From positions 1 through 34,109 of IMG/VR virus record IMGVR_UViG_3300044705_000008: 34,109 nt of DNA, one strand, 5' to 3'. Numbering within the stretch: the stretch's first letter is position 1; each line of letters opens with the position of its first letter. Made by a program: the position numbers and the translations under genes. The notes under the pieces are model-generated. The model was not told the origin of the DNA and searched no databases. It was given only the letters and a program-made list of their open reading frames with translations. Of this stretch, positions 1-7,920 are shown in pieces. The DNA comes from a virus.

Positions 1-34
1 GGCGCGCGCGACCGCGAAACTTCGCTAGTGTGCG

Positions 35-107
35 GGTTCGCAAACTGGTTTGCAAACTTTCCGCTGCGAACGCTTGGTTTGCAAACCTTCCTGATTATCT
101 TTGCGAA
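35..107. promoter_or_regulatory. Cluster of TTYGCRAA palindromic boxes upstream of the terminase genes
   Basis: Four copies of TTYGCRAA lie at 37-44 (TTCGCAAA), 49-56 and 78-85 (TTTGCAAA) and 100-107 (TTTGCGAA). Two of them extend to the perfect palindrome GTTTGCAAAC (48-57 and 77-86), and the second extends further to GGTTTGCAAACC (76-87). The third box lies inside the spacer of the putative promoter at 73-103 and the fourth overlaps its -7 box. This is the pattern expected of operator sites. In lambda-like phages the same place, just upstream of the small terminase gene, holds cosB with repeated small-terminase binding sites, so these could instead be packaging sites. The repeats are certain; their role is inferred. 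Confidence 0.55.
73..103 (+). promoter_or_regulatory. Bacteroidota-type promoter for the packaging/head operon
   Basis: CTTG (73-76), a 19-nt spacer and TATCTTTG (96-103) match the Bacteroidota -33/-7 consensus TTTG-N19-TAnnTTTG with one mismatch, in the -33 element. Transcription would start near 107, leaving a leader of about 78 nt before the terminase gene at 185. A perfect 12-bp palindrome sits in the spacer, so binding there should block polymerase. Function is inferred from the motif only. Confidence 0.5.
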
Positions 108-184
108 TCACGGGAAACACGCTGCCGTGTAATAGCAGGTGTGCGAAAACACGCGGCGTTATGCGTGCCCGTCGCAAATAGCAA

Positions 185-847
185 ATGGAAAGAATCTCTA
201 TCCGCGAATATGCGCGGCAGCTTGGTTGTACGGATACCGCAGTTCGAAAGGCGATAGCGGCGGGCAAGATCGTAGACGGCGTTGTCGACAGGGATACGCC
301 GCGTCCGAAGATCATTGCGGAGGTAGCAAACAGGGAGTGGGGGCAGTACTTCAAACCGAACTACGGCCATAACCCGGCTTTGGCCGAAAGGTTCGTAGAA
401 CCGGCGAAAGCGCCGGCACCCGTGGCGAAGACTGCTCCGAAGCCTGCGCCAAAGCCAAAGCCGAAGTATCCCGCGTTCGACGCGTTAGCCGTTGAAAATG
501 GGTGGATCGAAGACGACGCAGACGCCGCAGACACCGGCACGGACGAAGACGGCGGCAAGGTTCCGTTTGCTGAGCTTCAGCGCCGGCACGAAGCCGTAAA
601 GCTGCGTATCGCTGAACTGAATTTGCAGGCCCGCCGCGGCGAGCTTGTCGAGACAGCGAAGGTTTACGCCGCGTTGTTTTCCGCTGGCCAGGAAATGCGC
701 ACGGCGTTCCTCGCTGTGCCCGACAGGATTATCGACGATCTATTGGCAGCGCCAGGCCGGAACGAAGCGCATTCGCTTTTGTACCGTGCGATTGCGTCGG
801 TACTGGAAAGTTTTGCAGACATTAGCAATCGAGACTTAACACAATAA
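185..847 (+). CDS. Terminase small subunit (Nu1-like)
   Basis: This 220-residue protein is the likely DNA-recognition subunit of the packaging motor. It would bind the packaging site and deliver concatemeric DNA to the large subunit encoded 440 bp downstream. Residues 4-30 (SIREYARQLGCTDTAVRKAI) form a helix-turn-helix like that of Nu1. Residues 75-97 are a Pro/Lys/Ala linker, followed by an acidic patch (about 107-123). Residues 126-220 are a helical region with a motif (RRHEAVKLRIAELNLQARR) common in Nu1-type subunits, and the last part probably contacts the large subunit. The ATG at 185 has no Shine-Dalgarno. The HTH resembles the one in the truncated gene at 33965. The family call rests on motif and position; exact binding sites are unknown. 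Confidence 0.75.
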   Translation: MERISIREYARQLGCTDTAVRKAIAAGKIVDGVVDRDTPRPKIIAEVANREWGQYFKPNYGHNPALAERFVEPAKAPAPVAKTAPKPAPKPKPKYPAFDALAVENGWIEDDADAADTGTDEDGGKVPFAELQRRHEAVKLRIAELNLQARRGELVETAKVYAALFSAGQEMRTAFLAVPDRIIDDLLAAPGRNEAHSLLYRAIASVLESFADISNRDLTQ

Positions 848-853
848 ATTCTT

Positions 854-1288
854 ATGGCAGGAGTAAACAAAGTTATCCTTGTCGGGCGTCTTGGGAAAGA
901 CCCCGAAGTCAGAACACTGAACAACGGTAGCACCGTCGCAACGTTTAGCGTCGCTACGTCGGAGTCCTACAAGGACCGCACGACCGGCGAGAAAAAGGAA
1001 ATTACCGAGTGGCACAACGTCGTTGTGTGGAACGGGTTGGCTGAGATTACGCAGAAGTACGTACGCAAGGGCGACCAAATCTACATTGAAGGCAAGATGC
1101 GTACGCGTTCCTGGGAAAAGGACGGCGTAACGCGATACACGACCGAAGTTGTTGCCGACAGCATGACTATGTTGGGGCGTCGAAACAACGGTAATCAGGC
1201 CGGCCCAACATCGCAAAATCCGTATTCGCCTGCCGGCCACGTAAGCGACGGGCCTACCGATGATTCAACCGACGACTTACCGTTCTAA
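854..1288 (+). CDS. ssb: Single-stranded DNA-binding protein
   Basis: This 144-residue protein has the full bacterial SSB architecture. An OB fold spans residues 1-105, with the usual opening ([16 protein letters not shown]), the central EWHNVVVWN strand and [17 protein letters not shown] short Gly/Asn/Pro-rich linker follows, then an acidic tip ending DDLPF, the tail that recruits replication and repair proteins. It should coat ssDNA during phage replication and RecT-mediated annealing. Its place between the small and large terminase genes is unusual, since phage ssb genes normally sit with replication genes, here some 28 kb away. It starts 7 nt after the small terminase stop, and its own stop overlaps the large terminase start (TAATG). 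Function is very likely; the reason for the location is unknown. Confidence 0.95.
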   Translation: MAGVNKVILVGRLGKDPEVRTLNNGSTVATFSVATSESYKDRTTGEKKEITEWHNVVVWNGLAEITQKYVRKGDQIYIEGKMRTRSWEKDGVTRYTTEVVADSMTMLGRRNNGNQAGPTSQNPYSPAGHVSDGPTDDSTDDLPF

Positions 1289-3153
1289 TGCTGGCGGAAC
1301 TTGGGCAGATACTAAAGGGGTTTTGGGACGGCCTGCGTCCCGAACCCATTCTAACCGTCAGCGAATGGGCTGACAAACACCGCTATCTCTCGCCGTCCGC
1401 GTCAAGCGCGCCGGGCCTGTGGCGAACAGACCGTACGCCTTACTTGCGCGAGCCTATGGACAAGCTCAGCGCGCACGACCCGACGGAAAAGATTGTGTTT
1501 ATGAAGTCTGCGCAGATCGGGGGAACGGAAGCGGGCAATAACTGGATTGGGTACATAATGGATAACGCGCCGGGGCCGTGCCTTATGGTCATGCCGACCG
1601 ACGAAACGGTAAAGCGCAATTCAAAAACCCGCATTGCTCCGATGATCGAATCGACGCCGCGCCTACGCGACAAGGTAGGTACGGCGAAGTCGCGCGACGG
1701 CGACAACAGTATGTTTCAGAAGTCGTTCCCCGGTGGTGTTTTGATTATGACCGGGGCGAACTCTGCTGTCGGTCTTCGTTCTATGCCGATCCGATATTTG
1801 ATGCTGGACGAAGTAGACGGGTACCCGGAAGACCTGGACGAAGAAGGTTCGCCGATTGAACTGGCGATAAAGCGTACTGACACGTACGCCAAGCGCAAAA
1901 TTTTCATGGTGTCGACGCCGACCGTAGACGGCGTCTCGGCGATTCAGCGCGAGTTCGAAGGCACGGACCAACGCCGTTACAAAGTGGCCTGCCCGCATTG
2001 CGGCGGTTATCAGTTCTTGAAGTTCGAACGGTTGAAGTGGGAGGAACGGAAACCCGAAACCGCGCGGTATCACTGCGAACACTGCGACACGGGTATAGAG
2101 GAACGATTTAAAACGGCGATGCTGGCCGGCGGGTTTTGGGAAGCTACCGCGCCTGAGAACGCAAGCCGCGCCGTAGTCGGGTATCACATAAACGCTCTGT
2201 ACTCGCCGTTGGGCTGGTTTTCCTGGGCGAAGATGGCAGCGCAATACGAGGCGGCGCTAAAGTCGCCTACGAAAATGAAGGTGTTTGTAAACACCGTACT
2301 CGGCGAGACATACAAACAGAAAGGCGAGTCCCCGCCGTGGGAAAACCTGTTTAACCGCCGGGAAGACTACAAGGTGAACACGATAACCGCGGACACGCTG
2401 TTCTTGACGGCTGGCGTCGACGTTCAGCGGGACCGTATCGAACTGGAAGTAGTCGGCTGGTGTCAGGGCAAACGGTCGTACTCGGTAGACTACCGGGTGT
2501 TAGACGGCGACACGTCGTCGGCGTCGTCGCCGGTTTGGAACCGGCTTGCCGCGGTCGTAGGCGAAATGTGGGAGCGATCGGACGGCGTTATGTTGCCGCT
2601 TCGCCTTATGGCGGTGGACACGGGTTACAACACGAACGAAGTGTACGCATTCTGCCGCCGGTTCGATTCGACGCGAGTTATCCCGGTAAAGGGTAGCGAC
2701 TCCCTGGGCGTTCCTGTCGGGCCGCCGCGCGCGGTCGACGTTAGCCAGGCCGGCAAGAAAATAGGCAGGGTCAAGGTATGGCACGTCGGCGTTTCGATGC
2801 TGAAGTCTGAGCTTTACGGCTGGCTTCGATTGGAACGTGGGGAAGACGGTACAGTGCCCGCCGGTTACTGCCACTTCCCGCAATATGCCCCGAACTACTT
2901 TCGTGGCCTGACGGCTGAACAGCTACAGTTCCGAGTCGATAAACGCGGGTTCAGAAAATACGAGTGGGTGAAGAAGTACGACCGAAACGAACCGCTCGAC
3001 TGCCGTATTTATGCGCGCGCTGCGGCAAGTGTCGCAGGTCTTGACCGGTGGAACGACGAACAGTTGGCGCAGGTGTTCAGCGCAACGTATGTGCCGAAAA
3101 GCAGGCCGGCGCAGCAAACGGAGAAAAAAAGGCGGTCTTCTTTTTGGGATTGA
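1288..3153 (+). CDS. Terminase large subunit (GpA family)
   Basis: This 621-residue protein is the ATP-driven packaging motor and genome-cutting nuclease, acting at the portal vertex. It matches the Terminase_GpA family (lambda gpA). The N-terminal ATPase has a Walker A-like KSAQIGGTE (residues 73-81), Walker B YLMLDEVD (170-177) and a coupling motif MVSTPT (208-213). A zinc-binding insert has CPHC (C235, C238) and CEHC (C263, C266). The C-terminal RNase H-like nuclease has acidic residues in GVDVQ (D378), AVDTGY (D444) and EPLDCR. Length is normal for the family. The start overlaps the ssb stop. GpA enzymes of lambda-like phages cut at cos, so cohesive ends are likely but not shown here. Confidence 0.95.
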   Translation: MLAELGQILKGFWDGLRPEPILTVSEWADKHRYLSPSASSAPGLWRTDRTPYLREPMDKLSAHDPTEKIVFMKSAQIGGTEAGNNWIGYIMDNAPGPCLMVMPTDETVKRNSKTRIAPMIESTPRLRDKVGTAKSRDGDNSMFQKSFPGGVLIMTGANSAVGLRSMPIRYLMLDEVDGYPEDLDEEGSPIELAIKRTDTYAKRKIFMVSTPTVDGVSAIQREFEGTDQRRYKVACPHCGGYQFLKFERLKWEERKPETARYHCEHCDTGIEERFKTAMLAGGFWEATAPENASRAVVGYHINALYSPLGWFSWAKMAAQYEAALKSPTKMKVFVNTVLGETYKQKGESPPWENLFNRREDYKVNTITADTLFLTAGVDVQRDRIELEVVGWCQGKRSYSVDYRVLDGDTSSASSPVWNRLAAVVGEMWERSDGVMLPLRLMAVDTGYNTNEVYAFCRRFDSTRVIPVKGSDSLGVPVGPPRAVDVSQAGKKIGRVKVWHVGVSMLKSELYGWLRLERGEDGTVPAGYCHFPQYAPNYFRGLTAEQLQFRVDKRGFRKYEWVKKYDRNEPLDCRIYARAAASVAGLDRWNDEQLAQVFSATYVPKSRPAQQTEKKRRSSFWD

Positions 3154-3173
3154 TCGAAAAGACTTTAGATTTG
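3143..3173 (+). promoter_or_regulatory. Bacteroidota-type promoter at the end of the terminase gene
   Basis: TTTG (3143-3146), a 19-nt spacer and TAGATTTG (3166-3173) are an exact match to TTTG-N19-TAnnTTTG. The -33 element lies inside the 3' end of the terminase gene. The next ATG (3181) is only 7 nt past the -7 box, so the mRNA would carry about 4 nt of leader. Confidence 0.65.
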
Positions 3174-3180
3174 CGATTAT

Positions 3181-3432
3181 ATGAAAGGTATTCCGATTTT
3201 ATTCGTGTCTGGTGTCGTCGAGATTCTGACCGGCAGAAAATGGGTTCCTAAGTCGTTTAGCGGCGTTGTAGTCAGCGGCGCAGACGACAAGGCGATACGC
3301 GAGAACTTCGACTACTCGCGCGCATTCACTAACAAGCACGATGCTAAGAAGGCCCGCGACCTTCAGGCCGAAGGCAAAGTACGGCTTGCTGATTACAAGG
3401 TAGAGAAGGAACTCGGCGTAACGACGTACTGA
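3181..3432 (+). CDS. Small protein of unknown function in the head module
   Basis: This 83-residue protein is not recognised. It begins with a hydrophobic stretch (IPILFVSGVVEILTG, residues 4-18), too short and interrupted to be a clear signal peptide or membrane helix. The rest is charged and Lys/Asp-rich, ending KVEKELGVTTY. It sits between the large terminase and the gpW-like connector gene, and its stop is 1 nt before the next ATG, so it belongs to the head operon. It has its own near-perfect promoter with the -7 box 7 nt before the ATG. A role in head assembly or packaging is a guess from position. Confidence 0.6.
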   Translation: MKGIPILFVSGVVEILTGRKWVPKSFSGVVVSGADDKAIRENFDYSRAFTNKHDAKKARDLQAEGKVRLADYKVEKELGVTTY

Positions 3433-3433
3433 A

Positions 3434-3646
3434 ATGGCGACGACAAGTTTTACAATCGAACAATTACAGGCGCTTGAATCTGCGATAGCGCAGGGAACGT
3501 TGCGAGTTAAGTACGGCGACAAGGAAGTCGAATACAGGTCGCTGTCGGATATGCTTCGCCTGCTTGACCTAATGCGTCGTGAGTTGGGCCTAGTTCCGAA
3601 AGGGAGCGGAAAGGTATTTGCATCGTTTAACAAAGGCATTCTATGA
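3434..3646 (+). CDS. gpW-like head-tail connector / small head protein
   Basis: This 70-residue protein matches the small gpW-type proteins encoded just before lambda-type portal genes. It has an N-terminal helix (TIEQLQALESAIAQG, residues 6-20), a beta hairpin (RVKYGDKEVEYRS, 24-36) and a second helix (LSDMLRLLDLMRRELG, 37-52). In lambda, gpW is added after packaging to stabilise DNA in the head and to make the surface onto which the next connector binds. The stop overlaps the portal start (ATGA), indicating translational coupling. Family assignment is good; the exact assembly step is taken from lambda. Confidence 0.75.
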   Translation: MATTSFTIEQLQALESAIAQGTLRVKYGDKEVEYRSLSDMLRLLDLMRRELGLVPKGSGKVFASFNKGIL

Positions 3647-5109
3647 ACGTTATTGACCGTCTTGTAGGGTTTTTTAATCCGGGTGCCGGATTGAAGCGCG
3701 CAGTAATGCGCGACAATATTCGCAGGTACGAAGCGGCTGGGCGCGGCCGTCGTACTGACAATTGGCGGGCCGGCAGCGGTTCAGCGAATATCGAAACGGA
3801 AACCGCGCTTTCGAAACTCCGTAACCGGTCGCGTGACCAGGTGCGTAACAACCCGTATGCGGCGCGCGCCGTTCAGCGGATTACATCGAACGTTATCGGT
3901 ACCGGTATACAGCCTACGCCGCTGTCGAGTTCAAAGCTTCGCGTAAAGCGAGCAAAAGAGCTTTGGAAGCTTTGGGGAGAAACGAAGGCGTGCGACTTCG
4001 ACGGGCAACATAACATTTACGGTTTGCAGCGCCTTGCAATGCGCGCCGTTGTTGAGTCTGGCGAAGTAATCGTACTGCGTCGGCGTGTCAATCAGCTACC
4101 TGTACCGATTCAGTTGCAGGTTTTGGAAAGCGACTTTCTGGACACGTCGAAAACATACTACCTGCTGGACAACGGCGGGTGGATGACTCAGGGCGTCGAG
4201 TTTGACGGCAGCGGCAAGCGGGTAGCGTACTGGCTGTTCGATAAGCACCCGGGCGAGTTCTTTTCCGGTGTTAGCCGGCGCGTTCCTGCCGACGAAGTGC
4301 TGCACATATACAGCAAGGATCGGCCCGGCCAGGTGCGCGGCGTTCCGTTCGGTACGCCTGCAATGATAAAGCTGCGGGACTTCGACGAATACGAAGACGC
4401 CGAAATCGTACGGCAGAAAATCGCGGCCTGCTTTACTGCATTCGTGTCGGACGCCGACCCGGGTGGTTCCGTCTCAACCATTACCGAAGACTTCGGGAAG
4501 ATGGAACCGGGCCTAATTATGGGCTTGCCGGGAGGTAAACAGGTCCAATTCGCGCAGCCGCCGGTAACGCAGAACTATGACGGTTTTTCACGGAAAACAT
4601 TGCAGGGCGTAGCCGCTGGCTTCGGTACGACATACGAGTCGCTAACCGGAGACCTATCGAACGTGAACTTTACGTCTGGCCGTATGGGTTGGATCGAAGC
4701 GCAACGACTGTATAGCGAATTGCAGGAACTTTTATTCGTGCCGATGTTCTGCGACCCGGTGTGGAAGTGGTTTGCCGATGCTGCTGAAATCGGCGCGGGC
4801 TTCCGCGTTGGTGACCTTACCGTATTGTGGACGCCACCGCGCCGCGAAATGATTGATCCGGTCAAGGAAACAAACGCTCTGAGCGCGCAGGTTCGTAACG
4901 GCTTTATTTCCTGGTCGGAAGCGTTGCGTTCGTTGGGTTATGACCCTGAGCAGGTCGCCGACGAAATGAAAATGGATTTCGCTATGTTCGATAAGTACGG
5001 CTTTAAACTGGACTGCGACGGGCGCGTTCAGGCCGCGCAGGCGAACGACAACGCGGAACCGCCGGAGGAAAACGGCGAAGACCAGAAGGCGCAAAAAAAA
5101 TCCGCGTAA
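3643..5109 (+). CDS. Portal protein (lambda portal family)
   Basis: This 488-residue protein should form the dodecameric ring at one capsid vertex through which DNA enters and leaves and to which the terminase and tail attach. Family signatures include RSRDQVRNNPYAARAVQRI (residues 62-80) followed by NVIGTGIQPTP, and a middle region with SGEVIVLRRR and LQVLESDFLD. Later come VPADEVLHIYSKDRPGQVRG and, near residue 345, the conserved VNFTSGRMGW. The length is typical. A short acidic/Lys tail ends the protein. It overlaps the gpW-like gene by 4 nt. Confidence 0.93.
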   Translation: MNVIDRLVGFFNPGAGLKRAVMRDNIRRYEAAGRGRRTDNWRAGSGSANIETETALSKLRNRSRDQVRNNPYAARAVQRITSNVIGTGIQPTPLSSSKLRVKRAKELWKLWGETKACDFDGQHNIYGLQRLAMRAVVESGEVIVLRRRVNQLPVPIQLQVLESDFLDTSKTYYLLDNGGWMTQGVEFDGSGKRVAYWLFDKHPGEFFSGVSRRVPADEVLHIYSKDRPGQVRGVPFGTPAMIKLRDFDEYEDAEIVRQKIAACFTAFVSDADPGGSVSTITEDFGKMEPGLIMGLPGGKQVQFAQPPVTQNYDGFSRKTLQGVAAGFGTTYESLTGDLSNVNFTSGRMGWIEAQRLYSELQELLFVPMFCDPVWKWFADAAEIGAGFRVGDLTVLWTPPRREMIDPVKETNALSAQVRNGFISWSEALRSLGYDPEQVADEMKMDFAMFDKYGFKLDCDGRVQAAQANDNAEPPEENGEDQKAQKKSA

Positions 5110-5112
5110 CGC

Positions 5113-5143
5113 TTTGAATACTCGAATCTATAACTAACATTTG
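5113..5143 (+). promoter_or_regulatory. Candidate promoter for the capsid gene
   Basis: TTTG (5113-5116), a 19-nt spacer and AACATTTG (5136-5143) match the Bacteroidota consensus at all but the first base of the -7 box. The capsid ATG (5151) lies 7 nt downstream, the same short gap seen at 3181. A separate promoter for the most abundant structural protein makes sense. Confidence 0.5.
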
Positions 5144-5150
5144 CATTCAA

Positions 5151-7160
5151 ATGAGCGACACGAAAAAAGTTATTCAGCCTTTGCAGCGCCGGGCGATGTT
5201 TGTACCGGAAACGCTCAATAAGGACGAGCGTACGGTCGACGTTACGTTTTCTACCGAAACGCCTGTGCGTATGTACAGTTACGAAATGGGCGGTTGGTTC
5301 GACGAAATTCTGTCGCATGATCCGGCACACGTTCGAATGGATCGTATTAACAAGAACGGTCCTGTTCTCGATAGTCACAATAGATACCAGGGCGTCCGCG
5401 CTTCTCTCGGTATTGTCGAAAAAGCACGTATCGAAAATCGCGAAGGCCGTGCAACATTGCGCTTTAGCAATCGGCCAGAAGTCGACGGAGTGTGGCAGGA
5501 CGTTTGCGACGGCATTCTGAAAGGTATTTCGGGCGGGTATCGGGTTTACGCTTATGAGGTTACGCAGCGCGACGGCGACGTTCCGTTGTGCAGGGCCGTA
5601 GATTGGGAACCATTCGAAGTGTCTTTTGAACTTGTTCCGGCGGACTTCAATTCGAGTGTTCGTTCGCAAGGGCATGAAGGTAACGAAGTGAGTGTAAGGA
5701 CTTTGCAAAATCTTTCTAACAACGATCATACAAACATGGACGAAAACCAAACCAACGGCGGGGCCGCGTCGACGACGACGACCACCGCAACAACCGACGC
5801 AACAAGGGCGGCGGCTGCCGCACCGGCGCCTACCCCTGTGAACGTCGAAAACGAACGCCGCGCCGCTGTTGAGGCTGAGCGCCAGCGTACTACCGGCATT
5901 ATGGATGCTGTGCGCAAAGCGAACCTTTCGCCTGAGTTCGCGCAGACTCTTATTGCCGAAGGCAAAACTATCGACCAGGCGCGCGCTGCAATCATTGACA
6001 AGTGGGCTGAAGGTGACCCGAACAAGGGACAGCGGAACACGTCGGCGACCGTGACCGTAGACGAAGCCGACAAGCGCCGTAACGCGCTCGAATGCGCGCT
6101 GATGTTGCGGGCAAACCCGCATATCAAACTGACCGACGCCGAGGTCGAAATGGCACGGCAGTACCGCGGCCTTGATCTTATCGACATGGCGCGCGAGTCG
6201 GTAGAGGCTACCGGCGTTAAGACCCGCGGCATGGACAAACGCGAGATTGCCGTTGCATCGCTCAACCTTACTCGTTCAGCCGGTGCATTGGGTACAAGCG
6301 ATTTCCCTATCATCCTGGGCAACACAATCAACCGCACGCTCCGCGCTGAGTACGCTATTGCGCCGCAGACGTTCCAAGCCTGGGCACGTCAGACCACCGC
6401 GAAAGATTTTCGCGAAAAGACTGTCGCGCAGCTTGGCGAGGTAGGCAGCTTTAAGAAGGTCAAGGAAGGCGGGGAATACGAAAGCGATTCTTTGGGAGAG
6501 GCTAAGGAATCGTACAAGCTCGAAAAGTTCGGGAAGATCATCAACGTTACGTGGGAAACCCTCATTAACGACGACCTGGACGCCTTCAGCCGCTTGCCTC
6601 AGAAGATCGCGCAAGCCGCACGGCGTACGCAGTCCGACATTGTGTACGGCATCCTGAGCAAAAACCCGAAAATGGGCGATAACGTTCAGTTGTTCCACGC
6701 GAACCACGGTAACCTCGCGGCCGCTGGTACTGTTATCAACATCGACAATATCGGCTTGGGCCGTAAGGCTATCCGTACACAGAAGGGTATCAACGACGAA
6801 GACTTTTTGAACTTGTCGCCTGGTTTCATTCTGACTGGACCTGCGCAGGAACAGTACGCGCTGCAATACACCAGCAACCAGTACGACCCTACGGAACCTT
6901 CCAAGGTGAACGTATGGCGCAACACGTTGCAGCCGATTTGCGAGCCTCGTATTACCGGTAATGAGTGGTACTTAATTTGCCCTGCATCGCAGGTAGACAC
7001 AGTCGAATACGCGTTTCTTGAAGGCGAAGGCGAGCTTTTCACCGAAATGAAGGAGGGATTTTTGGTCGACGGCCTGCAAGTTAAGGCGCGTATGGTGTTC
7101 GCCGCGAAGGCTATCGACTGGCGCGGTATGTACAAGAACCCCGGCGCACTGCCTGGATAA
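5151..7160 (+). CDS. Fused prohead protease - scaffold - major capsid protein
   Basis: One 669-residue reading frame holds two usually separate proteins. Residues 1-175 resemble the HK97/S78 prohead protease: a histidine in VLDSHNR (H76), a serine in KGISGGYR (S127) and the following EPFEVSFELVPADF strand. Residues 180-240 are a Thr/Ala/Pro linker and 225-340 are a charged helical region like a scaffold. From about residue 345 it is an HK97-fold capsid protein of the Mu gpT-like kind (GTSDFPIILGNTINRTLRAE, then TVAQLGEVGSFKKVKEGGEY). The protease presumably cuts itself and the scaffold away during maturation. An internal ATG at 5736 (M196), after A-rich DNA, could give a protease-less form. 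Fusions of this kind are known in phages; the cleavage site is not visible. Confidence 0.9.
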   Translation: MSDTKKVIQPLQRRAMFVPETLNKDERTVDVTFSTETPVRMYSYEMGGWFDEILSHDPAHVRMDRINKNGPVLDSHNRYQGVRASLGIVEKARIENREGRATLRFSNRPEVDGVWQDVCDGILKGISGGYRVYAYEVTQRDGDVPLCRAVDWEPFEVSFELVPADFNSSVRSQGHEGNEVSVRTLQNLSNNDHTNMDENQTNGGAASTTTTTATTDATRAAAAAPAPTPVNVENERRAAVEAERQRTTGIMDAVRKANLSPEFAQTLIAEGKTIDQARAAIIDKWAEGDPNKGQRNTSATVTVDEADKRRNALECALMLRANPHIKLTDAEVEMARQYRGLDLIDMARESVEATGVKTRGMDKREIAVASLNLTRSAGALGTSDFPIILGNTINRTLRAEYAIAPQTFQAWARQTTAKDFREKTVAQLGEVGSFKKVKEGGEYESDSLGEAKESYKLEKFGKIINVTWETLINDDLDAFSRLPQKIAQAARRTQSDIVYGILSKNPKMGDNVQLFHANHGNLAAAGTVINIDNIGLGRKAIRTQKGINDEDFLNLSPGFILTGPAQEQYALQYTSNQYDPTEPSKVNVWRNTLQPICEPRITGNEWYLICPASQVDTVEYAFLEGEGELFTEMKEGFLVDGLQVKARMVFAAKAIDWRGMYKNPGALPG

Positions 7161-7184
7161 TCTGAGAGAAAGAATTGTTAAACC

Positions 7185-7206
7185 GGCGGGGGCTTCGGCC
7201 CCTGCC
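7185..7206 (+). terminator. GC-rich hairpin with UUCG loop after the capsid gene
   Basis: A 9-bp stem (7185-7193 with 7198-7206, one G-U pair) is closed by a TTCG tetraloop. No run of T follows, so it is not a textbook rho-independent terminator. It may slow polymerase, mark an RNA-processing point or protect the 3' end of the capsid mRNA. Confidence 0.5.
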
Positions 7207-7227
7207 ATAAACTGAGCATAAGCAGAG

Positions 7228-7557
7228 ATGAAAAATTTTATTAAGCCCGGGGATGTGTTTGATTATACCGTTCCCGCTGCCGGCGTATCGGCCGGCGACC
7301 TGGTCGAAATGGGTTCCGTTATTGGTGTGGCTCTCACAGACGGCGTACAGGACGACGTTGTGTCCGTATATGTTTCAGGCGTGTACGAAGTACCGAAAGC
7401 TGCCGGCGCAGTCAGCCAGGGCGATAAGCTGTACTACGACGACGCCGCTAAGAACCTGACAACCGCAGACGGTTCGGGCGCAAACGCATTGGCCGGATAC
7501 GCGTACGAATCTGCGCTTGCCGGTGACGCTACCGTAAAAGTTAAACTTCTTTTCTAA
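7228..7557 (+). CDS. Capsid cement / decoration protein (DUF2190-like)
   Basis: This 109-residue protein fits the DUF2190 family of small all-beta capsid-stabilising proteins. Typical features are a start on MKNFIKPGDVFDYTVPAAGVSAGDLVEM (position 1-28, here given only for orientation by its GVSAGDLV core), repeated short strands (VVSVYVSGVYEVPK), QGDKLYYDD near residue 64 and GYAYESALAGDATVKVKL at the end. Its place directly after the capsid gene supports this. It would bind outside the expanded shell. The ATG at 7228 has no strong ribosome site. Confidence 0.8.
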   Translation: MKNFIKPGDVFDYTVPAAGVSAGDLVEMGSVIGVALTDGVQDDVVSVYVSGVYEVPKAAGAVSQGDKLYYDDAAKNLTTADGSGANALAGYAYESALAGDATVKVKLLF

Positions 7558-7578
7558 GCGTTTGTTGTGTTTTGAGTG

Positions 7579-7920
7579 ATGGCAAGCCCGTTCGACAACA
7601 TACAGAAGGCAGTTTTTGGCATCGTTGGGAAGACCTTCGGTGTGCCGGCTGTATGGACACCGTCGGCGGGTGAGCCTTCACAAAACGCAACCGTTCTATT
7701 CAACGATCCGTCGTATAGCTGGAAGGTTAGCAAAGTCGAGTTCAACCCGAATCATTATACGATGGAATACAAGTGGACCGACTTTGTCGGTCTGAAAGCC
7801 GCTGTCGACGACGCGCAAACCGAAGTCGTAGCCGTAGACGGAACCGAATACTACGTGCGGTCGGTCAAGACGCTGTTTGACGGCAAGACATACGAGGCAA
7901 CACTAGAACCCAAGCAGTGA
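7579..7920 (+). CDS. Head-tail joining protein (FII-like, tentative)
   Basis: This 113-residue protein starts MASPFDNIQKAVFGIVGKTF and continues with an all-beta section ending SVKTLFDGKTYEATLEPK. The layout, a short helix then strands with a late DGKTYEATLEP strand, resembles the lambda FII-type joining proteins that bind below the portal. The position after the cement gene supports this. A GTG at 7576 directly precedes the ATG; the ATG is preferred. The stop overlaps the GTG start of the next gene (GTGA). Family assignment is by shape and position only. Confidence 0.6.
   Translation: MASPFDNIQKAVFGIVGKTFGVPAVWTPSAGEPSQNATVLFNDPSYSWKVSKVEFNPNHYTMEYKWTDFVGLKAAVDDAQTEVVAVDGTEYYVRSVKTLFDGKTYEATLEPKQ

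Noticed and set aside
30-257. 75-codon rightward frame over the promoter region
   Set aside because: It runs through the repeat array and into the terminase gene, has no recognisable domain and no start signal.
5028-6122. Long leftward frame (364 codons) opposite portal and capsid genes
   Set aside because: It is antisense to two well-supported structural genes; GC-rich codon bias opens such frames. Its protein has no recognisable motif.
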